Assembly (NCBI GenBank): GCA_964541895.1
Contig: CAZISM010000040.1
Location: 1-42,105 of the forward strand
DNA: 42,105 nucleotides
Reading direction: 5' to 3'
DNA from: CAZISM01 sp964541895
GTDB lineage: Bacteria; Zhuqueibacterota; Zhuqueibacteria; Residuimicrobiales; Residuimicrobiaceae
Shown: positions 8,686-17,432 of the stretch, in pieces
Numbering within the stretch: position 1 is the first letter of the stretch
Layout of the letters: each line of letters begins with the position of its first letter
The notes under the pieces: model-generated
The model's input: the letters and a program-made list of their open reading frames with translations, nothing else
What the model was told of the DNA's origin: nothing
Database searches by the model: none
Made by a program: the position numbers and the translations under genes

Positions 8686-8857
8686 CGCCGCACACGACGA
8701 CCTGCTTTTAATTCATTTTTCGCCCCTTGCCGAACCGCAACAGCTCCGGAGCAGCAATATATTGATTTCATTTACATTAAAACCGCAGGCGCCGGCCAAG
8801 CTGCGCCGCGACTCTTAACGCCCGGCCCGGCTCCGTCCAATCGACCAGGCTGATTTC

Positions 8858-8892
8858 GTGCAGTACTGAAACATTTGTGCAGAAATGAAACA
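8858..8892. repeat. Tandem 16-bp repeat, possible activator binding sites
   Basis: GTGCAG-N3-TGAAACA occurs at 8858-8873 and 8877-8892, a 19-bp period. It lies about 200-233 bp upstream of the predicted sigma-54 start of the surface-protein operon, a usual distance for enhancer-binding proteins. The repeat is seen directly; its role is inference. Confidence 0.55.
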
Positions 8893-9002
8893 GATTCGAT
8901 GCCATGATTAAAACCCGCGCAAATCCTTTTTGATTTTTGGCTCGCTTTTTGTACATTAGTGGGTCATTGGCAGAACGATTGCAGCACCCCGTCCAAGGCG
9001 AC

Positions 9003-10442
9003 ATGACGCAGAAATTTACTATTTATAAAATGATAAAAAAAGCAAATTTTAATCTCTCCATATTGCGCACCATCGGCGAAATCGGTGATCTCGCCTCGAC
9101 AGCCGTGTTTGTGGTCGGCGGCTTTGTTCGCGATCGCTTTCTCGGCCGTGCCGGCAAGGACATCGACTTTGTCGTTCTCGGCGATGGCCCGGCGTTCGCC
9201 CAGCGGGTGGCGCAACAGCTTAACCGTAGCAGCTGTACCGTGTACCCCAAGTTCGGCACTGCCATGGTCCGATATCGCGACTATGTACTGGAATTCGTCG
9301 GCGCACGCAAGGAGAGCTATCGCGGCAGCTCCCGCAAGCCGGAGGTGGAACAGGCAGACCTGTCCACCGACCTGGCACGCCGCGATTTTACTATCAACGC
9401 CATGGCGGTCCCTCTCAACAGCAGGGATTACGGCCGGCTCATCGATCCCTTTCAGGGGTTCGCGGATCTGGAGCGCGGCGTGATCCGCACCCCGCTCGAG
9501 CCGGAAAAAACATTTTATGACGATCCGTTGCGCATCATGCGCGCCATCCGCTTCGCCTCTCTCTTTCATTTTCAAATCGACCCGGTCACCAGAACGGGAT
9601 TGTCCGCGGCCGCACAACGGTTGCAGATCATTTCTCAGGAACGCATCACCGATGAACTGCTGAAAATCATCGGCGCTAAAAAACCTTCCCTGGGATTTCG
9701 CCTCATGGAAGAAACCGGCATTCTGCCGCTGGTGATGCCCGAGATCACCCAGTTGCGCGGCGTCGATCAGATCGGCCGGTACCGGCACAAGGATGTTTTT
9801 GATCATACCCTGCAGGTGCTGGACAACGTCGCCCGCGTTTCCGATGACATCAAACTCCGGCTGGTGGCGCTCTATCATGACGTCGCCAAACCTCAGACCA
9901 AAGAGTTCAAGCCCGGTACCGGCTGGACGTTTCATGGCCACGAAGAGTTGGGCGCCCGCATGATGACCGCGATCGGCAAACGGCTGCGCCTGCCCCATGA
10001 CACCATCGAATACACGCAAAAACTCATCCGCCTGCATTTGCGGCCCATTCATCTGGCTGAAGAGGGCGTTACCGATTCGGCCATCCGCAGATTGATATTT
10101 CAGGCCGGTGCGGAAATGGACGATCTCATCACCCTGTGTCGCGCCGATATCACCTCCGGCAACGCCAAACGGGTGGAGCAACACCTCGCCAATTTCGACT
10201 ATGTCGTGCAACGTATGCAGGAGGTGGAGGCCCGCGACCAGTTGCGGCAATTCCAGCCGCCGGTTCGCGGCGACGAAATCATGCGGGAATTAAACCTGGC
10301 GCCGGGGCCCCTGGTGGGAAAAATAAAGACTGCCATCGAAGAGGCCATTCTCAACGGCCTCATTGCCAATGAACACGACGCCGCCTTTGCCTACATGATG
10401 CACATCAAAGACGAGATCCTGGCGCAGCCGACGGACCGCTGA
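9003..10442 (+). CDS. CCA-adding enzyme / tRNA nucleotidyltransferase with HD domain
   Basis: The 479-residue reading from the ATG at 9003 shows a class II nucleotidyltransferase head: VVGGFVRDRFLGRAGKDIDFVV with catalytic Asp53 and Asp55, then RRDFTINAMAV (126-136) and DDPLRIMRAIRFA (173-185). An HD domain follows (HTLQVLDNV around H268, YHDVAKP with H292 and D293, FHGHEELGA). The family adds or repairs the 3' CCA of tRNA; homologues with this architecture may instead be A-adding enzymes or poly(A) polymerases. The start is uncertain. AAGG precedes 9003, an upstream ATG at 8937 would add 22 residues, and ATG at 9030 is also possible. It is divergent from the surface-protein operon. Confidence 0.92.
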   Translation: MTQKFTIYKMIKKANFNLSILRTIGEIGDLASTAVFVVGGFVRDRFLGRAGKDIDFVVLGDGPAFAQRVAQQLNRSSCTVYPKFGTAMVRYRDYVLEFVGARKESYRGSSRKPEVEQADLSTDLARRDFTINAMAVPLNSRDYGRLIDPFQGFADLERGVIRTPLEPEKTFYDDPLRIMRAIRFASLFHFQIDPVTRTGLSAAAQRLQIISQERITDELLKIIGAKKPSLGFRLMEETGILPLVMPEITQLRGVDQIGRYRHKDVFDHTLQVLDNVARVSDDIKLRLVALYHDVAKPQTKEFKPGTGWTFHGHEELGARMMTAIGKRLRLPHDTIEYTQKLIRLHLRPIHLAEEGVTDSAIRRLIFQAGAEMDDLITLCRADITSGNAKRVEQHLANFDYVVQRMQEVEARDQLRQFQPPVRGDEIMRELNLAPGPLVGKIKTAIEEAILNGLIANEHDAAFAYMMHIKDEILAQPTDR

Positions 10443-10520
10443 TCCGCCCGCTGCCCGGGCCTCCGGCCCTGCCTGTGGTTCATTTGAGCCAAATTCATAA
10501 TAATATTGAGCTGGATCAAC

Positions 10521-10548
10521 TTGTCTGAAACTTTTAAAACGATAATAC
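10521..10548 (+). promoter_or_regulatory. Candidate sigma-70 promoter of the Yip1-family gene
   Basis: TTGTCT (10521-10526), a 16-bp spacer and TAATAC (10543-10548) lie about 40 bp upstream of the start in AT-rich DNA. A second TATACT at 10554-10559 could be an alternative -10. Confidence 0.4.
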
Positions 10549-10587
10549 GTCTTTATACTATATTGCCATAAAATGGAGGAGAGGATT

Positions 10588-11331
10588 ATGTCTGAAGGCA
10601 GTATTCCCCAGGCATCTTCAGCGATGCCGGCCAACGCCCACCCGGGCTTGCTCAATCGAATCATAAATCTGTTTTTCAGCCCCAGCAGCACCTTCAAAGC
10701 CATCCAGGCCAAGCCGGACTGGATCGTGCCGGCGCTGATTTTCGCTGTGGTGATGGCGCTGTTCGGCTACATCCAGGTCACCGACCCCGGCCTGATCAAG
10801 GCACAACGGGAGATGGTGGAACAGATGATGGAAAAAATGAATGTCCCGCCGGAACAGGTCGCCCAACAAATGGAAGCCAATCAGGCACGCTCCAAAATCA
10901 CCACGCCGCTGGGCGCCTTCGCCGGACCGCTGGTCATGTTCATCTTTATCGGTAGCGCCATCTGGCTGTTCGTCGGCAACCTGCTCTATGGCGGCAAAGC
11001 CCGCTACGTTCATATGCTGGGCGTCACCTCTTATACGGCGCTGATCACCGCACTCAGCACCCTGGTCAAATTGCCCATCATGACCGCTAAAGGCGACCTT
11101 ATGGTTCATTTCAGCATAGCCACCTTCCTGCCGGCCTCGATGAGCAAAACTTTTCTCTATACCTTTTTGATGTTTGCCTCGGATATTTTCAACATCTGGA
11201 CCATCGCTGTGCTGGCCATCGGCGTGGCGGTCGTCAGTAATCTGAAAACCAGCAAAGTCTGGCCGGTGGTGGCGCTCATCAACCTCGTTTACTATGCGGT
11301 TTCAGCAGCCATGATGACCATGTTTTCCTGA
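10588..11331 (+). CDS. Yip1-domain integral membrane protein
   Basis: A 247-residue protein starting at the ATG at 10588 after GGAGGAGAGG. The opening GLLNRIINLFFSPSSTFKAIQAKPDWIVPALIF is typical of bacterial Yip1-family proteins. About five membrane segments follow (near IVPALIFAVVMALFGYI, LVMFIFIGSAIWLFVGNLLYG, MLGVTSYTALITALSTLV, TFLYTFLMFASDIFNIWTIAVLAIGVAVV, VVALINLVYYAVSAAMM). A polar stretch around residues 60-100 (MVEQMMEKMNVPPEQVAQQMEANQ) lies between the first two. The bacterial family has no settled biochemical role. It directly precedes the exporter operon with about 100 bp between and may be cotranscribed, although a separate promoter candidate is present. Confidence 0.8.
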   Translation: MSEGSIPQASSAMPANAHPGLLNRIINLFFSPSSTFKAIQAKPDWIVPALIFAVVMALFGYIQVTDPGLIKAQREMVEQMMEKMNVPPEQVAQQMEANQARSKITTPLGAFAGPLVMFIFIGSAIWLFVGNLLYGGKARYVHMLGVTSYTALITALSTLVKLPIMTAKGDLMVHFSIATFLPASMSKTFLYTFLMFASDIFNIWTIAVLAIGVAVVSNLKTSKVWPVVALINLVYYAVSAAMMTMFS

Positions 11332-11381
11332 ACCGGATCAACCAGAACCACCTGCCGCACACCGCCAAGGCATCCGGCGTG

Positions 11382-11409
11382 TTGCGCCAGCACTATGTCG
11401 CTATACATT
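11382..11409 (+). promoter_or_regulatory. Candidate sigma-70 promoter of the exporter operon
   Basis: TTGCGC (11382-11387), a 16-bp spacer and TACATT (11404-11409) lie about 24 bp upstream of the tolC-like start. A by-eye call. Confidence 0.35.
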
Positions 11410-11432
11410 ATATCAGATCGGAGTCACATATT

Positions 11433-12800
11433 ATGAAACGGTTCGTTCTTGTGTTGATGGTACTCGGCCTTGCGGCGACCACCCTGTTCGGTCAAAGCAG
11501 CGCCGTCCTGTCCCTTAACGATTGCATCAAAATCGCACTGGAAAATAATTCCACTTTGCGCATTGCCGACCAGCGCTACCAGTCCGCCGGCACCAGTGTG
11601 ACCTCTGCCACGTCGAGCATGCTGCCGCGCGTCAATTCCTCCTTCAGCACCGGCCGCTACATCCAGGGCGCCCGCGTCCTCAAAACCGACGTGCCCAAAG
11701 GCATCGATCCGGCGACCGGCCGCGTGATTTACGAGCAGCAGGAGATCTATCAACAGAGCACGTCGCGCGACGCCCATGGCGCCCGCCTTTCCCTGTCGCA
11801 ATCTTTTCTCGACCTCGAATCCGTGTATGGCATCAAGCAGGCCAAAACGGCTGAACAGGCCGCCGCGCATACAGCCAAAAGCACACGCCAGAGTGTTATC
11901 CTGTCGGTGCAGGAAGCCTACTATGAGCTTTTAAAGGCGTACCGCCTGCTCTCCGTCTACGAGGAAGCGGCCAAACAGGCGGAAGAGGAGGTCAGCCGCG
12001 CCCAGGCCAGAGTGGATATCGGCATCTCCTCGCAGGCCGAAGTGTTTCAGGCCAAGGTGAATCTGGGATCACAGCGCACCAACCTGATCAATCAGGAAAA
12101 CATCATCGCCCTCGATAAAGCGAACCTGAATAACGCGATGGCGCGCGATACCAACGCCCCCATCGATATCTCGGAAGACAACAGCGAGCCCACCTTTCCG
12201 ACCGTGAGCTATGACGACGCGGTCAAGGCGGTGCTGCAGAACAACGAAGAGCTGAAAGCGCTGGCCCTGGACATCAAAACGTCCTGGTACGGTGTGCGCA
12301 TGGCGCGCGCCCGCTACATGCCCACCATCGGCGGCAACATCAGCTATACCCGCAACAACGACGATATCAGTCGCGTTTATTCCAGCAAACTGGACCAGGA
12401 CTACAGCGCCAGCCTCGGCGCCCAGTTGGATTTGAACATCTTTAACGGTCTGGCCGACAAGGCCGGCGTCCAGCGCGCCATGATCAACAACAACATCGCC
12501 CAGGAATCCTATAACGACCGCCAGCGCGCCATCATCGCCCAGGTCAAACAGGTGTTTCTGCAGCTGGAAGCGTACAAGGATATATTGGATATCAATCAAC
12601 AAAATATCGACGCCGCCAAGGAAAACCTGCGTCTGCAGCTGGAAAAACGGCGCGTCGGTTCCGGTACCGAACTGGAAGTGACCCAGGCCCAGGTTGAGCT
12701 TACACGGGCGCAATCAAACTATGTGCGGGCAGAGTACGATACAAAAATCACCAAGGCACAATTGGAAACGATCATGGGTGTGGTCGATACCAATAACTAG
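11433..12800 (+). CDS. TolC-family outer-membrane efflux protein
   Basis: A 455-residue protein starting at the ATG at 11433 after GGAG. A signal peptide (MKRFVLVLMVLGLAATTLFGQ) precedes two homologous outer-membrane-factor halves. The first contains LSLNDCIKIALENNSTLRIADQRYQSAG and a long helical hairpin (SVILSVQEAYYELLKAYRLLSVYEEAAKQAEEEV). The second contains YDDAVKAVLQNNEELKALALDIKTSW and ENLRLQLEKRRVGSGTELEVTQAQVELTRAQ. The family trimerises into the outer-membrane channel of tripartite pumps. It is the first gene of an apparent seven-gene unit and is followed after 28 nt by the adaptor, so all three pump layers are encoded together. Confidence 0.93.
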   Translation: MKRFVLVLMVLGLAATTLFGQSSAVLSLNDCIKIALENNSTLRIADQRYQSAGTSVTSATSSMLPRVNSSFSTGRYIQGARVLKTDVPKGIDPATGRVIYEQQEIYQQSTSRDAHGARLSLSQSFLDLESVYGIKQAKTAEQAAAHTAKSTRQSVILSVQEAYYELLKAYRLLSVYEEAAKQAEEEVSRAQARVDIGISSQAEVFQAKVNLGSQRTNLINQENIIALDKANLNNAMARDTNAPIDISEDNSEPTFPTVSYDDAVKAVLQNNEELKALALDIKTSWYGVRMARARYMPTIGGNISYTRNNDDISRVYSSKLDQDYSASLGAQLDLNIFNGLADKAGVQRAMINNNIAQESYNDRQRAIIAQVKQVFLQLEAYKDILDINQQNIDAAKENLRLQLEKRRVGSGTELEVTQAQVELTRAQSNYVRAEYDTKITKAQLETIMGVVDTNN

Positions 12801-12828
12801 AGCGGCCGGTCAACTTGGGAGTGAAAGA

Positions 12829-14064
12829 ATGTCTACACGTACAAAGATCATTATAGCGGTAGTGGCGGTGCTGGTTCTCGCCGCCATGATCATCGTTAAT
12901 CTTAAAAAAGGCAAAGAGAACGTCATCGATGTCACCCTCGCTGATGTGAAACGGGGCGATATCACCAAGCTGGTGTCCGGCTCCGGCAAAGTACAACCGG
13001 AAACCGATATCAAGATCGCCGCCCGCACCTCGGCGGAAATCATAAAAATCCACGTTAGAGAAGGCGACCCGGTGCGCAAAGGCCAGTTGCTGGTAGAGCT
13101 GGACCGTCAGCGTTATGAGGCGCAACTGGAACAGGTGGAATCACAACTCGCCTCTGCCAAAGCCTCTCTGAAAAAGGCGGAAGCGGATTATGTGCGTGTT
13201 CAGGATCTCTACAAAAAGAACCTGACCTCGCAGGCGGAACTGGATGCCGCGGAAGCGACCCGGGAAGCGGCACAGAGCCAGCTCGACCAGACCAGCGCCT
13301 ATTTAAAACAAACCAAAGACGATCTCGACAAGACGCGTCTGATTTCGCCGATCGACGGCACGGTGACCAAGTTGAACAAGGAAGAGGGCGAAATCGCCGT
13401 CGGTTCCCAGTTTCAGGCCGACGTGATCATGAACGTGGCCGATTTGAAACTGATGGAAGTCCTTGCCGAGATCGATGAAAACGAGGTCGTGCTGGTGTCG
13501 CTGGGCGACAGCACCAAGATAGAGGTCGATGCCATTCAGGACACTACCTTCAAAGGTGTGGTCACCGAAATCGCGCACACGGCCACTACCAAGAATCAGG
13601 GGACGCAGGAACAGGTCACCAACTTTGAAGTTAAAATCCATGTGACCAGCAATGTGGAAAAGCTGCGCCCGGGCATGTCCGCCACGGTCGACATCGGCAC
13701 CGAAACCCATAAAGGGGTGCTGCACGTGCCCATCCAGTGCGTCACGGCGCGGGAAGTAAAAGAGGATTCGGCCAAAGCCGCATCCGGCAGCGAACGCCGA
13801 CGCGACCAGCCATCGGCCGATGCCGGCGAAGTGAAGAAAGCGCCCATGAAAGAGGTGGTCTTTGTGGTGGAGAACAATTCGGCGAAAATGGTCCAGGTCA
13901 AAACCGGCATCAGCGACGACAGCAATATTGAAATTCTGTCCGGCCTGACCGAAAACCAAAAAGTGGTCTCCGGCAGCTACAAAGCGCTTTCGAAACTGCT
14001 CAAAGACGGCAGCCCGGTGAAGGAAAAGAAAGGCATGGAGTTCAAACCGGCCGAAGAAAAGTAA
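12829..14064 (+). CDS. Periplasmic adaptor (membrane fusion protein) of a MacA/HlyD-type exporter
   Basis: The 411-residue reading from the ATG at 12829 follows GGGAG. An N-terminal anchor (IIIAVVAVLVLAAMIIVNL) is followed by a barrel-sandwich/lipoyl half (VSGSGKVQPETDIKIAARTSAEIIKIHVREGDPVRKGQLLVELD). Next comes a coiled-coil hairpin (about 85-165, LEQVESQLASAKASLKKAEADYVRVQDLYKKNLTSQAEL), the second lipoyl half (LISPIDGTVTKLNKEEGEIAVGS) and beta-barrel and membrane-proximal domains. A polar low-complexity insert (SAKAASGSERRRDQPSADAGEVKKAP) lies near residues 310-340. The family bridges the inner-membrane ABC complex to TolC. Position between the tolC-like and ATPase genes supports this. 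Confidence 0.93.
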   Translation: MSTRTKIIIAVVAVLVLAAMIIVNLKKGKENVIDVTLADVKRGDITKLVSGSGKVQPETDIKIAARTSAEIIKIHVREGDPVRKGQLLVELDRQRYEAQLEQVESQLASAKASLKKAEADYVRVQDLYKKNLTSQAELDAAEATREAAQSQLDQTSAYLKQTKDDLDKTRLISPIDGTVTKLNKEEGEIAVGSQFQADVIMNVADLKLMEVLAEIDENEVVLVSLGDSTKIEVDAIQDTTFKGVVTEIAHTATTKNQGTQEQVTNFEVKIHVTSNVEKLRPGMSATVDIGTETHKGVLHVPIQCVTAREVKEDSAKAASGSERRRDQPSADAGEVKKAPMKEVVFVVENNSAKMVQVKTGISDDSNIEILSGLTENQKVVSGSYKALSKLLKDGSPVKEKKGMEFKPAEEK

Positions 14065-14126
14065 GCGAGCGTCATCCGGACCGGAGCAGGTGGCTGCCGA
14101 CCGGTCATCAAAGAGAGGAACACAGA

Positions 14127-14807
14127 ATGCTGATCCAACTGGAAAACATTAGCAAAGTATATGATATCGGCGCCGTGCGCGTGGAGGCGCTGCGCACCGT
14201 CAATCTGTCCATCGCCAAGAACGAGTACGTGGCCATCATGGGGCCGTCCGGCTCGGGCAAATCCACTCTGATGAACATTCTCGGTTGTCTGGACACGCCC
14301 TCCAACGGTATGTATCGCCTGAACAACAACAACGTCAGCGAAATGGACGACGATCAGCTGGCAGAGATCCGAAACCGTGAGATCGGATTTGTCTTTCAAA
14401 CCTTCAATCTGCTGCCTCGCGCCAACGCGCTGCACAACGTCGAACTGCCGCTGATCTATAATGGATCGCCGTCGCAACAGCGTAAAAAAATGGCCATGGA
14501 CGCCCTGGAAAAGGTCGGCCTGGCTGACCGCATGCACCACAAGCCTAATGAACTCTCCGGCGGTCAGCGCCAGCGCGTCGCCATCGCCCGGGCGCTGGTC
14601 AACAATCCGTCCATCATTCTGGCCGATGAACCCACCGGCAACCTGGATTCGAAAACCGGTGATGAAATCATGGAAATTTTCGAGCACCTGCACGAACAGG
14701 GCAACACCATCATACTCGTCACGCACGAAGAGTATATCGCCGAACACTCGGACCGCATTATTCGACTGCGCGACGGCCTGGTCGAGCGGGATGAGGCCTC
14801 CCGCTAG
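14127..14807 (+). CDS. ABC transporter ATP-binding protein, MacB/LolD type
   Basis: A 226-residue complete nucleotide-binding domain starting at the ATG at 14127 after GAGAGGA. Walker A is GPSGSGKST (39-47), the Q-loop is FVFQTFNLLPR (Q91), the signature is LSGGQRQRVAIARAL (from 143), and Walker B with its catalytic Glu is IILADEPTGNLDS (163-175). The switch His is in VTHEE. The type is that of MacB/LolD/FtsE-like mechanotransmission transporters, in which ATP hydrolysis drives periplasmic conformational change. Here ATPase and permease are separate polypeptides, unlike E. coli MacB. A single ATPase gene serves two adjacent permease genes. Confidence 0.95.
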   Translation: MLIQLENISKVYDIGAVRVEALRTVNLSIAKNEYVAIMGPSGSGKSTLMNILGCLDTPSNGMYRLNNNNVSEMDDDQLAEIRNREIGFVFQTFNLLPRANALHNVELPLIYNGSPSQQRKKMAMDALEKVGLADRMHHKPNELSGGQRQRVAIARALVNNPSIILADEPTGNLDSKTGDEIMEIFEHLHEQGNTIILVTHEEYIAEHSDRIIRLRDGLVERDEASR

Positions 14808-14872
14808 TCCCTCCGGGCAGCGGCAGAGGCGCGCATTCTGCAGACCATAATTCAGAACCTACCAGGTAGCGT

Positions 14873-16117
14873 ATGATCAAGATGAGTCGATTCTTTGTAT
14901 ATATTTGGGAAGGCATCCGGATCGCCTTCGAAGCTCTGAAAGCCTACAAGCTCCGTTCCATCCTGACGACCCTGGGCATCATCATCGGGGTCACCACCGT
15001 CATCACCATTGTAGCGTTGATCCAGGGACTCAACAAGGCGTTCACCTCCGAGATTTCGTCCCTGGGTACCGACACCCTTTATATCAGCAAATGGCCGTGG
15101 ATGATGAACGGCGATGACTGGCTGAAATATCGTAACCGCCCCAACGTCAACATAAAAGAAGCGCAGGAGGTCAAATCAGCCGCCACCCTGGTACGGGCGG
15201 TGGCGCCGGCGCTGCAGACGCGCCGCACCATAAAGTACGGTGACAAAAGCCTGGAGCGGGTCTCCATCGTCGGCACCTCGGAAGACTATTCCATAACCTC
15301 CAACGCCACGCCGGCGGAAGGACGGTTCATAACCGATTCGGACGTGCAGCATCACCGCGCCGTCGTGGTGATCGGCTCTGAAGTGGCCGCCAAACTCTTC
15401 GAGAACGAAGATCCGATCGGCAAACGGGTGACCATTTCCGGGCGCAAGTTCCGCGTTGTCGGTGTGCTGGAAAAACGGGGTTCCATGTTCGATTTCAACA
15501 TGGATATTTTCGCCATCATGCCCATCGGCGCCTTTCAATCGGCTTTTGGCGCTACCCGTCGCTGGGTGGAGATCCAGGTCAAAGTCAAGGACCCCGCCCT
15601 GGTGGAGGAGGCGGAATACGAACTCACCGGCATCATGCGCCGTGTCCGCGGTCTTGCCGCGGTCAAAGAGAACAACTTTGCCATCAACAAGCAATCCATG
15701 CTTATGGATGCCTATAATAATTTAACCCGCGTGCTCTGGGCGGTTGCCATCGGGGTCGGCGCCATCTCGTTGCTGGTGGGCGGCATCGGCATCATGAACA
15801 TCATGCTGGTTTCGGTGACGGAACGGACGCGCGAGATCGGCATCCGTAAAGCCATTGGCGCGCGCAAGAGCGATATCCTCTGGCAATTTCTGATCGAGAG
15901 CATGATGATCTGCGCCATCGGTGTCATCCTGGGCATTCTGCTGGCTGTCGGCCTTGCCAAACTGATCGCAGCCACCACGCCGCTGCCGGCCGCAATTACG
16001 CCCTGGGTGGCCATCCTGGGTCTGGCGTTCGTCCTGTTCATCGGCCTCTTTTTCGGCATCTATCCGGCCGGCAAAGCGGCCCGTCTGAACCCTATCGAAG
16101 CGTTGCGCTATGAATAA
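14873..16117 (+). CDS. MacB/FtsX-type ABC permease 1
   Basis: A 414-residue protein. The first membrane helix (LRSILTTLGIIIGVTTVITIVALIQGL, about 27-53) is followed by a large periplasmic MacB_PCD domain (about 55-270). The C-terminal FtsX domain contains three helices and the conserved VGGIGIMNIMLVSVTERTREIGIRKAIGARKSDILWQFLIES coupling region, ending in GIYPAGKAARLNPIEALRYE. The ATG at 14873 has only a weak AGG upstream, and ATG at 14882 is an alternative. It works with the ATPase at 14127. Similarity to the next gene in layout and end motif indicates an old tandem duplication; the pair may form a heterodimer. Confidence 0.93.
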   Translation: MIKMSRFFVYIWEGIRIAFEALKAYKLRSILTTLGIIIGVTTVITIVALIQGLNKAFTSEISSLGTDTLYISKWPWMMNGDDWLKYRNRPNVNIKEAQEVKSAATLVRAVAPALQTRRTIKYGDKSLERVSIVGTSEDYSITSNATPAEGRFITDSDVQHHRAVVVIGSEVAAKLFENEDPIGKRVTISGRKFRVVGVLEKRGSMFDFNMDIFAIMPIGAFQSAFGATRRWVEIQVKVKDPALVEEAEYELTGIMRRVRGLAAVKENNFAINKQSMLMDAYNNLTRVLWAVAIGVGAISLLVGGIGIMNIMLVSVTERTREIGIRKAIGARKSDILWQFLIESMMICAIGVILGILLAVGLAKLIAATTPLPAAITPWVAILGLAFVLFIGLFFGIYPAGKAARLNPIEALRYE

Positions 16118-16163
16118 GTACCGGAGCGCGGATCCTGGCTCCGCATATAACGAGGTTTAAAGC

Positions 16164-17390
16164 ATGCAACTTGCTGAAAGTATGGACCTGGCGCTGGGCG
16201 CCATCCGTTCCAATAAATTGCGATCGTTTCTGACGCTCCTTGGCATCATTATCGGCGTGATGACCATCATCGCCATGCAATCGCTGATCACCGGATTGCG
16301 CAAAAGCATGTACGAACAGCTGAACATCCTGGGCTCGAACGTGTTCAGCATCCAGAAATTTCCGGCCGTGGGCATGGGGCATGGCTGGTGGGAAAAATAT
16401 CGCAATCGCAAAGACCTCACCTATGAACACGCCCATCTGGTGCGCACCCGCGTGCCCGCCGCCAAGTCGGTCAGCGCCGATGTCGATACCTGGGGAGAAG
16501 AGATCCGATACAAAGACAAAAAAACACTGTCCAACGTCATGGTCGTAGGCACCACCCCCGAGTATCTGGAAAACAACGGCTACGAAATTTCCGCCGGCCG
16601 CTTTGTCACCGAACAGGACCTGCAGTACAACCGCCGTGTGGCTGTGCTGGGGCTGGATGTGCTGGACAAGCTCTTCGGCTCGGAAAATCCGGTAGGCATG
16701 GACATCAAAATTCGCGGCGAACGGTTCGAAATCATCGGTGTGTTCGAAAAAAAGGGCAGCGTCTTCGGCAACAGCATGGACAATCTTGTGGTCATCCCCT
16801 TTTTCACCTTTGAAAAGATCTATGGATCCTTTCGCTCCATCTCCATTTCCGTGCAGGCGGTCAACGCCGGACTGATGGAGGAAGCACAGGAGCAGGCCAT
16901 CGGCGTATTGCGCGCCGCCCGCAAGGTGCCGCCGGGCAAGGAGAACGATTTCGAAGTGGTCACCAACAATACCCTGACCGACTTTTTCGACAACATGACG
17001 AAATATGTGCGCATCGTCGCTGTTGCCATCGCTTCGATCTCGCTGCTGGTCGCCGGCGTGGGCATCATGAACATCATGCTGGTCTCGGTGACGGAGCGAA
17101 CCAAAGAGATCGGCATCCGCAAATCCATCGGCGCCAAACGCAGCGATATCCTCTGGCAGTTTCTCATCGAAGCCATCGTGCTTTCCGAGGTGGGCGGCGT
17201 GATCGGCATCGGCGTCGGTCTCGGCATCGGCTACCTCGTCGACGCTTTTACCCCGGTCCCGGCGGCGGTGCCGATCTGGACCGTGTTTCTCGGCCTGCTC
17301 TTCTGTTCGTTCGTCGGCCTGCTGTTCGGCGTCTACCCGGCCAGCAAAGCCGCCCGTCTCGATCCGATCACAGCGTTACGATATGAGTAA
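16164..17390 (+). CDS. MacB/FtsX-type ABC permease 2
   Basis: A 408-residue paralogue of the preceding permease with the same order. An N-terminal helix (LRSFLTLLGIIIGVMTIIAMQSLITGL) is followed by a periplasmic domain with ISAGRFVTEQDLQYNRRVAVLG and IKIRGERFEIIGVFEKKGSVFG. The FtsX domain has GVGIMNIMLVSVTERTKEIGIRKSIGAKRSDILWQFLIEA and ends FGVYPASKAARLDPITALRYE. GAGG precedes the ATG at 16164. The periplasmic domains differ more than the membrane parts, as expected if the two subunits make different contacts with adaptor or substrate. That it heterodimerises with permease 1 is inference from the single ATPase and tight spacing (46 nt). Confidence 0.93.
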   Translation: MQLAESMDLALGAIRSNKLRSFLTLLGIIIGVMTIIAMQSLITGLRKSMYEQLNILGSNVFSIQKFPAVGMGHGWWEKYRNRKDLTYEHAHLVRTRVPAAKSVSADVDTWGEEIRYKDKKTLSNVMVVGTTPEYLENNGYEISAGRFVTEQDLQYNRRVAVLGLDVLDKLFGSENPVGMDIKIRGERFEIIGVFEKKGSVFGNSMDNLVVIPFFTFEKIYGSFRSISISVQAVNAGLMEEAQEQAIGVLRAARKVPPGKENDFEVVTNNTLTDFFDNMTKYVRIVAVAIASISLLVAGVGIMNIMLVSVTERTKEIGIRKSIGAKRSDILWQFLIEAIVLSEVGGVIGIGVGLGIGYLVDAFTPVPAAVPIWTVFLGLLFCSFVGLLFGVYPASKAARLDPITALRYE

Positions 17391-17432
17391 GGAACGTATG
17401 CACCGGTGTTGTTTTGAAACGGAGGACACACT

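Larger units (their letters stand above)
8586..9002. other. 417-bp divergent intergenic region
   Basis: It lies between the start of the surface-protein operon (minus) and the CCA enzyme (plus). It holds two sigma-54-like elements on the minus strand and a tandem 16-bp repeat (listed separately). A weak plus-strand pair, TTGATT at 8930-8935 and TACATT at 8952-8957 with a 16-bp spacer, may serve the CCA gene. No convincing small gene or RNA was seen. Confidence 0.6.

Noticed and set aside
8964..10250. Long minus-strand open frame opposite the CCA-adding enzyme
   Set aside because: The plus strand encodes every catalytic motif of the family; the reverse frame has no recognisable domain.
10443..10475. 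GC-rich run after the CCA gene as a terminator
   Set aside because: Only a 5-bp stem with a 3-nt loop and no T-run.
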